The translations under genes and the position numbers were made by a program. A DNA stretch of 64,000 nucleotides. Source: Vibrio penaeicida (lineage in GTDB: Bacteria > Pseudomonadota > Gammaproteobacteria > Enterobacterales > Vibrionaceae). The notes beneath the pieces are model-generated. The model was not told the origin of the DNA. It did no database searches and saw only the letters and a program-made list of their open reading frames with translations. Positions within the stretch are counted from its first letter, which is position 1, and each line of letters starts with the position of its first letter. The stretch spans positions 105,588-169,587 of the forward strand of contig NZ_JAUYVM010000013.1 in assembly GCF_030689305.1 (NCBI RefSeq), read 5' to 3'. Positions 27,112 through 35,787 of the stretch are shown here, piece after piece.

Positions 27112-27128
27112 GGCTCTCGTCGATTTTT
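27098..27128 (+). terminator. Intrinsic terminator overlapping the LysE-type stop codon
   Basis: TCGACGAGAG (27098-27107), loop TTAAGG, CTCTCGTCGA (27114-27123), then TTTTT. The left arm lies in the last codons of the exporter gene. Confidence 0.85.
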
Positions 27129-27131
27129 CCG

Positions 27132-28034
27132 TTAATCGTTTTGAAAATAGCTAACCATCGAAGCATTGATATAATCAGTGTGAGTGAGCAATAAATCATG
27201 CCCTGTGTTTTCTAATTCTTCTATTTCAATGGTGTTATTTAATGTTCTCACTCGTTTTGATGTATCCATTGGAGAATACACAACATCGGAATCTCCCATA
27301 ATGATTTTTACCGGTTTTGTGAGTGATATTAATTCATTATCAGTTAAGGGTTTTATTTTAGGTAGTTGATTTGGGTTTATTGGAATAAAGCTTTTTGATG
27401 AAAGAATAAAGTCTTTAATAACTTTGTCAAAAAAATCAATATCGTTGTTGTATAAGTTCTTAAATACCCATTTAAAATACCATTGGTATACCCGATGAAA
27501 TGGAAAGAAGTGAATAAGCAGGCTTTTAAACGAGTAACTGCCATTGAAAGGGCTCAAAGTACCAGCAGGCGCGATCAAAAGTAATTTCTTGATTTTTTCT
27601 TGCCTTTTTAATGTGTAGTGACTGGCAAGCCATCCACCGTAGCTGGACCCTACAAGATTAATTGCAGTATGAACATTGAGCCCATCCAGTAACTCATCTA
27701 CCCATTGAGCAGCATTACTTTCATCAAGAATTGGTTGGCTTGGTACGCTTCTACCCACACAACCAAGGTTGATCACGCCATCCATGGCGTAGGTTCTAAA
27801 GTGTTTAGATAACTCTTCGATATTTAACAGCCATTGAAGAGAGCATGTTCCAGCACCATGGAATAAAAACAAGGGTGGCGCATCAACAGGACCATTAATA
27901 CGAACATGAGTGGTACCGTAAGAGGTATTAATATCCTTTTCTTCATATGGTGTTGGCCATAAATCTAATACTGATTGGTAATGCTGTAAGTATTCTGACT
28001 TTACTTGTTCATTTCTAAATGGATGCGTATTCAT
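27132..28034 (-). CDS. Alpha/beta-hydrolase
   Basis: A 300-residue alpha/beta-hydrolase. It has an oxyanion-hole HGAGTCSLQW segment, a nucleophile elbow GSSYGG, an acid-residue candidate in MGDSDVVYSP and a late histidine in ENTGHDLLLTH, so a complete Ser-Asp-His triad is likely. No signal peptide is visible, so it is cytoplasmic. The substrate is unknown (ester or other acyl bond). The gene stands alone between the LysE exporter and the AGCS symporter. Its A+T content is somewhat higher than that of its neighbours. Confidence 0.8.
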   Translation of the reverse strand: MNTHPFRNEQVKSEYLQHYQSVLDLWPTPYEEKDINTSYGTTHVRINGPVDAPPLFLFHGAGTCSLQWLLNIEELSKHFRTYAMDGVINLGCVGRSVPSQPILDESNAAQWVDELLDGLNVHTAINLVGSSYGGWLASHYTLKRQEKIKKLLLIAPAGTLSPFNGSYSFKSLLIHFFPFHRVYQWYFKWVFKNLYNNDIDFFDKVIKDFILSSKSFIPINPNQLPKIKPLTDNELISLTKPVKIIMGDSDVVYSPMDTSKRVRTLNNTIEIEELENTGHDLLLTHTDYINASMVSYFQND

Positions 28035-28132
28035 AATTTATTCCCCATTCGGTATAGAGAATAAGATAATGATAAATTTTTATAAGATCTAACTAAATTT
28101 TAAAATTATTTATTCAAGAATTATTATTCCGG

Positions 28133-28161
28133 AAAAAATAAGCCCGGATTCAATCCGGGCT
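28133..28161 (-). terminator. Intrinsic terminator of the glycine-riboswitch-controlled symporter gene
   Basis: AGCCCGGAT (28141-28149), loop TCA, ATCCGGGCT (28153-28161). On the minus strand it is followed by TATTTTTTCC, 6 bp past the stop. Confidence 0.85.
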
Positions 28162-28166
28162 AGAGT

Positions 28167-29537
28167 TTAGTTTTGATGTTCTGTAATCAAATTGGGGGAA
28201 TCAGATATTTTTTCAAAGAAGAGTTTGGTTTCTTCCACAACCACATGCCTTAAAGCGATGAGCCCTATTAGGTTAGGTATTGCCATCAGCCCGTTCACAA
28301 TATCGGCAATCAGCCAAATCATATCCAGCTTTAAGAAGGCACCAGAAGCTACCAACACAACAAATACTATTTTGTAGGGCAATACGGCTTTAGTGCCCAT
28401 TAGGTACACCACACAGCGCTCGCCATAATAGTTCCAGCCTAAAATCGTGGTGAAAGCAAAAAAGATAAGCCCAATCGACACCAACATTGGTCCGAAAGTG
28501 TCGGAGTTAAGCCCCATGGCGAATGCCGATGTTGTCATCTCTGCGCCAGCGAGATCACCTTGCCAAGCACCCGTCAAAATAAGCGTTAACCCTGTCATTG
28601 TGCAGATGATGATCGTGTCGAAGAAGGTGCCTGTCATTGAGATCAAACCTTGCTTAACACAGGAATCTGTTTTGGCTGCTGCCGCTGCAATTGGTGCACT
28701 TCCTAACCCCGATTCGTTTGAAAAGACACCGCGAGCGATACCAGATTGAATAGCCAACATGATGCTTGCACCTAAAAAGCCGCCAGTTGCTGCCGTATTT
28801 GTAAACGCTGATTCTAGAACAAGCTGAATAGCCGGTATTACTTGGTTTGCATTCATCAGTAATACGCTGACACAAGCGCCAATGTAGAGTAATGCCATGG
28901 AAGGAACGACTTTACCCGCTACGCGAGCAATGGATTGAATACCGCCCAAAGTCACAAACGCAACGAGTAGGGTAAGTACAACGGCTGCGATTTCTCGTGG
29001 CAAGCCAAATGAAAGCTGAGAAGCGTCTAAAATCGCATTCACTTGTGGGAATGTGCCGATTCCAAAACAGGCAACACCCAGCGCAAAGATGGCGAACATT
29101 GTCGCTAAAAACTTAGATCCCACGCCATCACGCAAATAATACATAGGACCGCCAACCATCTGGCCGTTACTGTCTTTTTGACGGTATTTTACGGCGAGTA
29201 AACACTCTGCGTATTTTGTTGCCATTCCAAACACAGCAGCCAACCACATCCAAAACAGCGCGCCCGGCCCGCCTAATTTTATGGCTGTTGCGACACCCAC
29301 AATATTACCGGTGCCGATGGTGGCCGATAAAGCGGTACACAGCGCAGCAAAGCTAGATACGTCACCAGAGCCCGTATCTTTGCTAAACACCATTTTTAAC
29401 GCCTTGGGTAAATAGCGAAATTGAAGAATGTTCAGTTTGAATGTGAAATACACGCCTGTTCCTACTAGCAGGATCAGTAGCGGTGGTCCCCAGACCAAAT
29501 TATCGATGGTCAGTAAAATGGAATGCAGTTCTTGCAT
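28167..29537 (-). CDS. Glycine/alanine:sodium symporter (AGCS family), riboswitch-controlled
   Basis: A 456-residue AGCS transporter with about ten hydrophobic segments. It shows ALSATIGTGNIVGVATAIKL, GGPMYYLRDGVGSK, GIARGVFSNESGLGSAPIAA and FFAFTTILGWNYYGE. The start at 29537 follows AAGGGG at about 6 nt. A tandem glycine riboswitch lies directly upstream, so glycine is the likely substrate and signal. The same arrangement (tandem aptamers before a Na+/alanine-glycine symporter) is well known from Vibrio cholerae. It differs from the other AGCS gene in the window (3192-4727) in length and leader. Confidence 0.92.
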   Translation of the reverse strand: MQELHSILLTIDNLVWGPPLLILLVGTGVYFTFKLNILQFRYLPKALKMVFSKDTGSGDVSSFAALCTALSATIGTGNIVGVATAIKLGGPGALFWMWLAAVFGMATKYAECLLAVKYRQKDSNGQMVGGPMYYLRDGVGSKFLATMFAIFALGVACFGIGTFPQVNAILDASQLSFGLPREIAAVVLTLLVAFVTLGGIQSIARVAGKVVPSMALLYIGACVSVLLMNANQVIPAIQLVLESAFTNTAATGGFLGASIMLAIQSGIARGVFSNESGLGSAPIAAAAAKTDSCVKQGLISMTGTFFDTIIICTMTGLTLILTGAWQGDLAGAEMTTSAFAMGLNSDTFGPMLVSIGLIFFAFTTILGWNYYGERCVVYLMGTKAVLPYKIVFVVLVASGAFLKLDMIWLIADIVNGLMAIPNLIGLIALRHVVVEETKLFFEKISDSPNLITEHQN

Positions 29538-29647
29538 GGTTTCCCCTTAATTAATAAAACATAAGGAGAAGAGAGAAAGGGGGCGTCTACTCAAAAGAGC
29601 AGATCCCAAAATGGGTTATTCACCAAAAGGTTTGGTTGAAATGGTTG

Positions 29648-29897
29648 CCTTTCACTCCTCTGTCCTTTTGCCTGAGAGTTTCACTTCTATATAACCAGGT
29701 AACCTTTAGATCACTTGATAGAGAAGTTTGCTCCTTCGGCGACCGATTTAACGGTTCTCTCCAGAGGTTCCTCCAACAACAGTCCTCGCCAATTCAAGAT
29801 TGAAAATCTGGAATTTAGCACCTGAAAGATTTACTTCTTCGGCGGGTTATACTCACTTAAATTAAAAAGTCAGAGTAAAACCTCTCTCCTGCTGTCT
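29648..29897 (-). promoter_or_regulatory. Tandem glycine riboswitch
   Basis: Read on the minus strand, aptamer 1 begins near 29897 with AGCAGGAGAGAGG and includes CCGCCGAAGAAGTAAATC, a TTTCAGGTGC segment and GAGGACTGTTGTTGGAGGAAC. Aptamer 2 includes CTCTGGAGAGAACCG, GTCGCCGAAGGAGCAAAC and CTCAGGCAAAAGGACAGAG near 29655-29677. These are the gcvT-type glycine aptamer cores, in tandem with a short linker. The expression platform lies between 29648 and the ATG at 29537. In Vibrio such tandem switches raise symporter expression when glycine is high or otherwise tune it; the direction was not determined here. Confidence 0.92.
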
Positions 29898-30040
29898 TCA
29901 CTGGAACAAAAGTCTTTCGACTTTAAGCTGCGCATCGTACAAAAAGAAAAAGACGATGTCAGTAGCGAAAAGTCTGTTTGCGCAATTAACGAGCAAAGCA
30001 AACGATTAATGCCGGTATTAAAGAAGTCCACTTTAATAAA

Positions 30041-30078
30041 AGCATTCCCCAGAGAGCTTAGATTTTAGAGGGAATGCT
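30041..30078 (-). terminator. Intrinsic terminator of the ankyrin-like gene
   Basis: AGCATTCCC (30041-30049) pairs with GGGAATGCT (30070-30078); the minus-strand product ends in TTTTATTAAAG. It lies 34 bp beyond the stop. Confidence 0.7.
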
Positions 30079-30111
30079 AATACACAGCGGTTGAGCCCAA
30101 CACGTACTGAT

Positions 30112-30612
30112 TTAGTTTGAAATAAGCTCAATCATTTTCTTTCTATTGTCGGTAGGGTTTTTTGTGTAAATACTGTTCAAAAATACATAAGCATTTTCAC
30201 CAGTTCTTGTATAGGTAGCTTGAAGGTTAGCCCCGTTGTCTAGTAGCCAGTTAAAACCCCTAAGGTCGTCTTGTAATATTGTGCTATGAATTGGAGGGAT
30301 GTTAAGACTATCAGTAGTGTTGGGTGTGTTTACATTGACACCAGCTTCGATTAATTGTCCTGCCATTAAGAATCTAAATTCTGTTTCGGCGCTTAATATT
30401 GCGCTAATACCGTATTCATCTTGCACGACTTCTACTAATTCAGGTGATATTCCAAAGGTTGAGAAATACTTGTAACAATGATTCGCGTCTAGCAGTGCAA
30501 TATCCGATCCTAAGGTGCATAGCATTAATCTTTCTTCTGAAACTGAAATCTTAAAGATTAAGGTCACGGTTAGTAAACATACTAGAGTTGCGCCTGTTAT
30601 TTTTTTTATCAT
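30112..30612 (-). CDS. Membrane-anchored or exported ankyrin-like protein
   Basis: A 166-residue protein. A hydrophobic N-terminus (about 5-24, signal peptide or anchor) is followed by helical repeats with an ankyrin-like flavour (AGQLIEAGVNVNTPN; PPIHSTILQDDLRGFNWLLDNGANLQATY). No known function. It is the second gene of a pair, starting 1 bp past the stop of the 30614-31069 gene. Small exported ankyrin proteins sometimes act as immunity proteins next to toxin genes; here this is only a possibility. Low GC compared with neighbours suggests transfer. Confidence 0.5.
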   Translation of the reverse strand: MIKKITGATLVCLLTVTLIFKISVSEERLMLCTLGSDIALLDANHCYKYFSTFGISPELVEVVQDEYGISAILSAETEFRFLMAGQLIEAGVNVNTPNTTDSLNIPPIHSTILQDDLRGFNWLLDNGANLQATYTRTGENAYVFLNSIYTKNPTDNRKKMIELISN

Positions 30613-30613
30613 G

Positions 30614-31069
30614 TTATGCCCACACCTTTAATCTACCTGCTGGTATTCTATAGGTTGGAACCAATAGCGGTTGATTTTTAGCAATTCCATTTAAATGAAG
30701 CTCTAGTGTGGATTTAAATTTTAAACTAAGAGTTTTTACAACAAAATCATATACCTTAACATCACGAAGATCTTTTGTAGTAGCATGATGAAACATATGA
30801 GACGCTGTATTTTGTATTAATTTTGAAATGACCTTTCGAAGAGGTTCACGTGGATTTATAGTTGCTTCCCACAATCCCTGGACAAATCCTATCTTATATG
30901 AAGCATCTATTGCTTCTAAAAGTAATCCTTGAGCGAACTCTTTTAGTTTTAAATCCATAGGTGCTTGCTTTATTTTTGATTGGCTGGATGGAAAGAAAAA
31001 AATCAATATTTCCTTCGTCTCAGCGTCATTGAAGTTTAGCTCAGATGGTTTGAATTTTTTTAATCTCAT
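30614..31069 (-). CDS. Hypothetical helical protein, paired with ankyrin-like gene
   Basis: A 151-residue protein of no recognised family. It is rich in Lys, Leu, Phe and Ile, largely helical, without a clear signal peptide. The first part is basic (MRLKKFKPSELNFND); the middle holds a charged amphipathic stretch (KLKEFAQGLLLEAIDASYKI) and a His-containing ASHMFHHATTK segment. It is tightly coupled (1-bp gap) to the ankyrin-like gene, so the two proteins probably act together. The pair is A+T-rich relative to neighbours. Possible effector/immunity or phage-derived origin cannot be told from sequence. Confidence 0.45.
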   Translation of the reverse strand: MRLKKFKPSELNFNDAETKEILIFFFPSSQSKIKQAPMDLKLKEFAQGLLLEAIDASYKIGFVQGLWEATINPREPLRKVISKLIQNTASHMFHHATTKDLRDVKVYDFVVKTLSLKFKSTLELHLNGIAKNQPLLVPTYRIPAGRLKVWA

Positions 31070-31462
31070 ACATTCTATCTCTACCCATATTAATGGTGAG
31101 ATATTGCAAATAGACTAAATAGAGTGCAATTAATATCAGGAAAATTACTTTAGTTTTTCGATCGAAATTCGGTTTGAATGTAATTGATAACTTGCGTTTA
31201 CCTTGAACCTATCTCAGTTGTTTTACGTTAGAGACTCTTTTTGCTATTTCAGCAGCCAAAGTAAACGATTAGTGAGGAAAGAAATGATGGAAATCAAGTT
31301 GTAATGAAATCTTGACCGAAGCCGACTAGCACTAATGTGGATTAAACCTATTATTAATTCAGCAGTAAAAACATGGAACGCGCTGTTTTCACGTCGGACT
31401 TTAAGCCCAAACCATTGCCAGGCGGTGAAATGCGTATTAAATAGCCCACTAGAGGACACTCA
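31070..31462. repeat. Upstream region of fabG-like gene, possible dispersed Vibrio repeat
   Basis: About 390 bp with no supported gene. A minus-strand open frame (about 31244-31459; GLKVRRENSAFHVF, AELIIGLIHISAS) reads like a hypothetical protein often predicted in Vibrio genomes, as far as I recall, and may mark a dispersed non-coding repeat. No ribosome site supports it as a gene. The right edge presumably holds the fabG-like promoter; AGAGGA lies about 8 nt before that ATG. Confidence 0.3.
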
Positions 31463-32197
31463 ATGTTTAACAATAAAATATGTGTTGTAACCGGTGCCGC
31501 CCAAGGTATTGGTAAGGCGGTTGTCGAACGGTTTTCTGAACAAGGTGCAACAAAAGTTTATGCCCTTGATATGAACGAACAAGTGCTGAGCGAAGCCTTT
31601 TCAAGTCATGAAAATGTACAAGCCGTTACGGTCAATATATGCGACCGCGAAGCAATAGCAGCACTGGTGAACGACATTAAATCAGAGTTTGGTCGAATCG
31701 ACGTACTTGTGAATAATGCCGGTATCACGCGGGATGGCTTGATAGACAGAATGACAGAGCAAGATTGGGATCAAGTCATTGATGTAAATTTAAAAGGGGT
31801 ATTCAACCTCACCCAAGCGATTGCACCAATAATGATTGAAAATGACTACGGATCCATTGTGACAATGTCATCAGTTGTCGGAACAGATGGCAATATTGGT
31901 CAAACCAACTATGCCGCAACCAAAGGTGGCGTGATAGCTATGACGAAAGGTTGGGCGAAAGAGTTTGCACGCAAAGGTGCACAGGTGAGAGCAAACTGCG
32001 TCGCACCGGGCTTTGTAGAAACGCCAATGACGGCGGATTTACCAGAAAAAGTATTGGATATGATGAAAGCAAAAACACCATTAGGCCGAATGGGTAAACC
32101 AGAAGACATTACCAATGGGGTGGAATTTCTAGCCAGCGATAAAGCCAGCTTTATTACGGGGCAGGTGTTAAAAATTGATGGGGGGCTAGTGATTTAA
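31463..32197 (+). CDS. FabG-like short-chain dehydrogenase/reductase
   Basis: A 244-residue NAD(P)-dependent SDR close to 3-oxoacyl-ACP reductase (FabG). It shows the cofactor motif TGAAQGIGKA, NNAGITRDGLIDRM, the catalytic Ser in SSVVGT, Tyr-x3-Lys in NYAATKGG, and the C-terminus ITGQVLKIDGGLVI. It stands alone, not in a fab or pha cluster, so its acyl substrate (ACP- or CoA-bound) is undetermined. A terminator follows. Confidence 0.88.
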   Translation: MFNNKICVVTGAAQGIGKAVVERFSEQGATKVYALDMNEQVLSEAFSSHENVQAVTVNICDREAIAALVNDIKSEFGRIDVLVNNAGITRDGLIDRMTEQDWDQVIDVNLKGVFNLTQAIAPIMIENDYGSIVTMSSVVGTDGNIGQTNYAATKGGVIAMTKGWAKEFARKGAQVRANCVAPGFVETPMTADLPEKVLDMMKAKTPLGRMGKPEDITNGVEFLASDKASFITGQVLKIDGGLVI

Positions 32198-32216
32198 CGC
32201 TTTCACCTAGTCATTT

Positions 32217-32258
32217 AAAGTGAGGTGGGACTTGATATGCCCGCTTCACTTTTGCCTT
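32217..32258 (+). terminator. Intrinsic terminator after the fabG-like gene
   Basis: AAAGTGAGGTGGG (32217-32229) pairs with CCCGCTTCACTTT (32240-32252), including two G-U pairs. The product continues TGCCTTTTCG. Confidence 0.65.
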
Positions 32259-32375
32259 TTCGATTACATTTCAAACGATCACACCTTACTCTGCTTTCAG
32301 ACGGTGATATTTCGGACATTGTGTTTACGCTCTAAGCTCAAAAAAGTGGTATAACTAACTGAACAGGAGGAAGTT

Positions 32376-32534
32376 ATGACCAGACTAATTGCAATTGGGG
32401 TGCTTATTGCCATCGCCGTGCTACTTTTTCGTTATCGAACCAACGAAAAACTGCAAAAAGGCGTCATTCTTGCATCAATAATTGGGTTTGTAATCTACGT
32501 TGTGTCGGTTATGACCATGGAATTGATCAACTGA
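32376..32534 (+). CDS. Small two-helix membrane protein
   Basis: A 52-residue protein: MTRLIAIGVLIAIAV..., a hydrophobic segment, a basic turn (RYRTNEKLQKG), a second hydrophobic segment (ILASIIGFVIYVVSVMTM) and a short tail. The start is strongly supported by AGGAGG about 5 nt upstream. The stop lies 15 bp before the next gene, so the two form an operon with the coiled-coil protein. Function unknown; a helical hairpin accessory to a membrane complex is a guess. Confidence 0.7.
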   Translation: MTRLIAIGVLIAIAVLLFRYRTNEKLQKGVILASIIGFVIYVVSVMTMELIN

Positions 32535-32549
32535 CGTTGGAGCTAAAGA

Positions 32550-33302
32550 ATGGTAGACAATAATATCCAAGACGAACGCGATGACGATCAGGAAGAAGTC
32601 GTCATTATTGAAGAGCGTAACAAATCCTCTTACATCTACATCACCGTCGCGGCCATATTAGGGTTAGCGATTGGTGGACTGGTTGGTGTCGTAGTTACGC
32701 AAAGCAGTTGGCAGGATGCCTACCTATCTCAAGATAAAGAAACTCAAACGTTGGCTGGTGAAAATGTACAGCTTCAACAAACATTAAGTGCTTATGAAGT
32801 CGATTCGGCTAAAGCGATTGAGTCGGCATTGGTTCAGCAAGCAGATGAACTGAATGCGAAGTTCCAAGCACAACTTCAACAGCTACAGACGACGGTGACA
32901 GAGCTTGAAAAGGTGAATCTAGAGCAAGAAGCGTTGATTGCCCAACAAGGCTCGCAACTTGAAGATTTGGGTATATCAAACCAAAGACTCAATCGACAAG
33001 CCGATTTACAAGCCTCTGTGTTTGAACGTTCAAGAGAAGTATTTCAGCGCGAAATGGCTATCCGACAAGAGTTAGACGGGTTGCTTAAAGAACAGAAAGA
33101 GCTGCTGCCTCAGAAGGAAAAACTCAGTAAAGAATGTGACGAGTTTTTGGCAGGTACATCTTGGGATGCGTCTTCAGATTCGTGTGATAAGAGTGACGAC
33201 GTGAATTCCAAACTCAGCCAAATCGCACAAATGATTGAGGTTCATAAACTGGATCTTGAACAAATCAAAGCGCTGTCTGAAGGGCTGGGGTTAGGTAACT
33301 GA
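32550..33302 (+). CDS. Membrane-anchored periplasmic coiled-coil protein
   Basis: A 250-residue protein: an acidic cytoplasmic start (DERDDDQEEVVIIEE), one membrane segment (about 28-50, YITVAAILGLAIGGLVGVVV), then a long periplasmic coiled coil (about 65-200, Gln/Glu/Leu-rich) with two cysteines around SKECDEF and SDSCDKS that could form a disulphide. No catalytic motif. Such proteins occur in Vibrio without assigned roles. It follows the 52-residue membrane protein by 15 bp and ends at a strong terminator. Confidence 0.7.
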   Translation: MVDNNIQDERDDDQEEVVIIEERNKSSYIYITVAAILGLAIGGLVGVVVTQSSWQDAYLSQDKETQTLAGENVQLQQTLSAYEVDSAKAIESALVQQADELNAKFQAQLQQLQTTVTELEKVNLEQEALIAQQGSQLEDLGISNQRLNRQADLQASVFERSREVFQREMAIRQELDGLLKEQKELLPQKEKLSKECDEFLAGTSWDASSDSCDKSDDVNSKLSQIAQMIEVHKLDLEQIKALSEGLGLGN

Positions 33303-33350
33303 TCTTTCTCGCGCAAAGTTAGTTTGATTTGAAAAGAAAACTGATTCGAA

Positions 33351-33390
33351 AACAAACCCTGCCAATGTTGTTGGCGGGGTTTGTTTTTTT
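33351..33390 (+). terminator. Strong intrinsic terminator, probably bidirectional
   Basis: AACAAACCCTGCCAA (33351-33365) pairs with TTGGCGGGGTTTGTT (33371-33385, one T-G), then TTTTT. It also lies just after the minus-strand ABC-2 gene ending at 33416, where the opposite product ends in TTTGTTTTCG. Confidence 0.9.
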
Positions 33391-33415
33391 ATAGGCATTT
33401 TTATCCGGCTAGACT

Positions 33416-34564
33416 TTACGCATCCGAATTACGCATCCGAATCCAAGCGATACCAAACCAGATAAACGCAAGCCCCCAAAGCTGTGTGACCACGTCTTTA
33501 ATTTGCCAAAGCTGTGCGCCCATTTGATTGAGTTTTAAGAAGCCTTGAATAGCTGGGGTACTCGGCAGTGCATTTGCTATCCAAATCAGAGGTTGTGGCA
33601 AGCTTTCAACTTGCCATATAAACCCAGCGGTGAAAATCAGTGGCATTGAACTCACCAGCACAATTAACGTAACCAGCTCCGTTCTCGGCAATAGGCTGCC
33701 CAATACAATACCAACTGCGCCCGTGCTTATTAAGAAGGGGATAAGCAAAACGAACAAGTTGGCTATGCTGGCTAGCCTATTGATCTCGTAGAAATCAAAA
33801 CTGAATCCGAAGTAATACAAACTGAGAGCAAGATATAAAACGCCGAACACAAAAACGCGATGGCTTACGAGGCTCAATGACGACATTTTATGCCAGTATG
33901 CTGATGGGGTATTTGTGTTCTTCTGGTGCGCAGTCAGAAGACCTGCACCCATGATCAATGTTTGATGAAGTATGAGTACAAAGACAGCGGGGACGACATA
34001 GTCGACGTAACCCATTTCGGGATTAAACGTGGGTTTAATGTTTAAGTGCACTGGAGAATACAGTTCACTGGCTTTCGCTAGTGGCATGCCATCGGCAAGC
34101 AGTTTTACCACTTTTGCGTTCGCCGCCAAAGTGCCCGATGCCTGCGCCAGACCTTCAACAACCGCACCATAAACCAAAAAGTATGATGCGTCGCCAGCGT
34201 AAGACAGCACGGGGCTTTTGCCTAGCATGAGATCCCGATAAAAGTGCTCTGGGATCACCAGAATACCGCTTACCTGATGCGACAAAAACAACGATTTTGC
34301 GTCTTCTATGGCGTGTACTCGATGGGTAATGGCGACTTGGGGTGTCGCATCGACCATGCGTTCGAGCTGATAACTGGTTTGGCTTTTGTCTAAGTTAACA
34401 ACCGCGACGGTTTGTTCCTGAGCCACTTGGTTTGCATAGGGAAGTGGATATAGGAAAGAGTAAAACAGAGTGCCACCAAACACCGTTAAAACAATCGCTG
34501 GATGCTTCACAATAGCGCGTAATTCTTGCCAAAGAGACTGAGGAAATAACCATTGAGTGCTCAT
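33416..34564 (-). CDS. ABC-2-type permease subunit
   Basis: A 382-residue inner-membrane permease of the ABC-2 (YhhJ/DrrB-like) family. One N-terminal hydrophobic segment (about 20-40) is followed by a large periplasmic loop (AVVNLDKSQTSYQLERMV; GILVIPEHFYRDLMLGKSP) and about five more hydrophobic segments (VDYVVPAVFVLILHQTLIMG; ISTGAVGIVLGSLLPRTEL; IFTAGFIWQVESLP). It is last in a TolC-HlyD-ABC2-ABC2 operon, overlapping the preceding gene by 4 nt. No ABC ATPase is encoded in the operon, so the energising subunit must come from elsewhere or be absent. Confidence 0.85.
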   Translation of the reverse strand: MSTQWLFPQSLWQELRAIVKHPAIVLTVFGGTLFYSFLYPLPYANQVAQEQTVAVVNLDKSQTSYQLERMVDATPQVAITHRVHAIEDAKSLFLSHQVSGILVIPEHFYRDLMLGKSPVLSYAGDASYFLVYGAVVEGLAQASGTLAANAKVVKLLADGMPLAKASELYSPVHLNIKPTFNPEMGYVDYVVPAVFVLILHQTLIMGAGLLTAHQKNTNTPSAYWHKMSSLSLVSHRVFVFGVLYLALSLYYFGFSFDFYEINRLASIANLFVLLIPFLISTGAVGIVLGSLLPRTELVTLIVLVSSMPLIFTAGFIWQVESLPQPLIWIANALPSTPAIQGFLKLNQMGAQLWQIKDVVTQLWGLAFIWFGIAWIRMRNSDA

Positions 34565-35784
34565 GAGGTTACCGCCTTAGCCGAAACACTGTTCTTACGA
34601 ATTAGCAATAACATCAGTATGAAAGGCACAATGTAGCCCGCCATTGGTATAAGTGTGTTCAACGTGTCTGCCCAAGTTGCCCCGTAGTTAGATTGATAAA
34701 CTTGCGCTTCAATGTAGTGGCTAACAGGCAACATAGAGCGCCAAGCTTGTGCTATACCATTCATTTCTGTAACGGGAAAAGTGATCCCCATAAAGGCGAA
34801 GCTAGGGGCGGTGAATGCGCCAGCGAAACTCATGGCTCGCGTGGCATCCAGACTCAAAAAGAAAAATACGCTTCCCATGATCATACAGGCAATAACCATC
34901 AATATCTGTGCAAGCAATAAAATGGCGATGTCGCCATGAAATGGCCAGCCCAGTCCAATGTAAAACCAGAAAAGCATCAAAAAGCCTTGGGCGACAAACA
35001 CTAAAGAGTAGGGCGCAAGTGTTCGAAACACGTTTAAGATAGGTGCGTCCTTGAACCACTGCTCTTTGCCTCTCAAACGCAAGTTCGCGGCTAATGTCAT
35101 CACGGTGCCAACCACAATGGCAATTTGCCATATGGCAGGTACCACAGCGCCAAGAAGAAACTGCGAATAGTTGGTATTGCTGTTAAACAGAGGCGTGATT
35201 TGGCTTCGCACTGGTACCGCTTGCCCTAGAGCTTGCACAGGCGTTGTATCGCCTCCTAACAGCACTTTTCCAGCTTCAAGTTTTGCATTAAACGTCCCTT
35301 GAGCTTGCAACAATGCGGAATTGATTAATCGACCGATAAGTATGTATTGCGTGTTCGTAAATGCCGAAATTTGCGGTGGCTTGCCTTGCAAAACATGCTT
35401 GAAGCTGTTTGATGGTATCACTATGTAGGCATAGATCTCGCCAGACTGAAGTGCCTCTTTAGCCGACAGTGTATCGGTGTAATGGTTTTGTACATCAAGG
35501 CTTGGGGAGGCATCGTAATGACGCACAAGCTCGCGTGAAAACTGAGTGTGGTCGTGATCGACAATACCAATCGCCATATCTCTTGCGAGCCCTTGATTGA
35601 ACACACCCCAAATGATCACCGCAACAAGAATAGGAATCCACGTTAAAGCAGACAAAAGCCATTTGTCTGCTTTAACTATTAGGCGCTGTCCAGAGCCCAA
35701 GCGTTGCTCAGAAACTAAGTACTGTCCAGAAACTAAGTGCTTCCCTGAGAAGTGCTGCCCTGAATCCGATGAAGGTTGAATCAT
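34561..35784 (-). CDS. ABC-2-type permease subunit
   Basis: A 407-residue ABC-2 permease paralogous to the next gene's product. It has an extra N-terminal stretch of SG/Q-rich sequence (HLVSGQYLVSEQRLGSGQRL) before the first membrane segment (about 42-66). A periplasmic domain follows (GDTTPVQALGQAVPVRSQIT, TQYILIGRLINSALLQAQGT), then five membrane segments. The N-terminal stretch repeats SGQ/SEQ units, reflecting short internal DNA repeats at about 35695-35760. It lies 3 bp after the HlyD-type gene. Confidence 0.85.
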   Translation of the reverse strand: MIQPSSDSGQHFSGKHLVSGQYLVSEQRLGSGQRLIVKADKWLLSALTWIPILVAVIIWGVFNQGLARDMAIGIVDHDHTQFSRELVRHYDASPSLDVQNHYTDTLSAKEALQSGEIYAYIVIPSNSFKHVLQGKPPQISAFTNTQYILIGRLINSALLQAQGTFNAKLEAGKVLLGGDTTPVQALGQAVPVRSQITPLFNSNTNYSQFLLGAVVPAIWQIAIVVGTVMTLAANLRLRGKEQWFKDAPILNVFRTLAPYSLVFVAQGFLMLFWFYIGLGWPFHGDIAILLLAQILMVIACMIMGSVFFFLSLDATRAMSFAGAFTAPSFAFMGITFPVTEMNGIAQAWRSMLPVSHYIEAQVYQSNYGATWADTLNTLIPMAGYIVPFILMLLLIRKNSVSAKAVTS

Positions 35785-35787
35785 GGA

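Noticed and set aside
31244..31459. A 71-residue minus-strand protein upstream of the fabG-like gene
   Set aside because: No ribosome site; the frame more likely marks a dispersed non-coding repeat.
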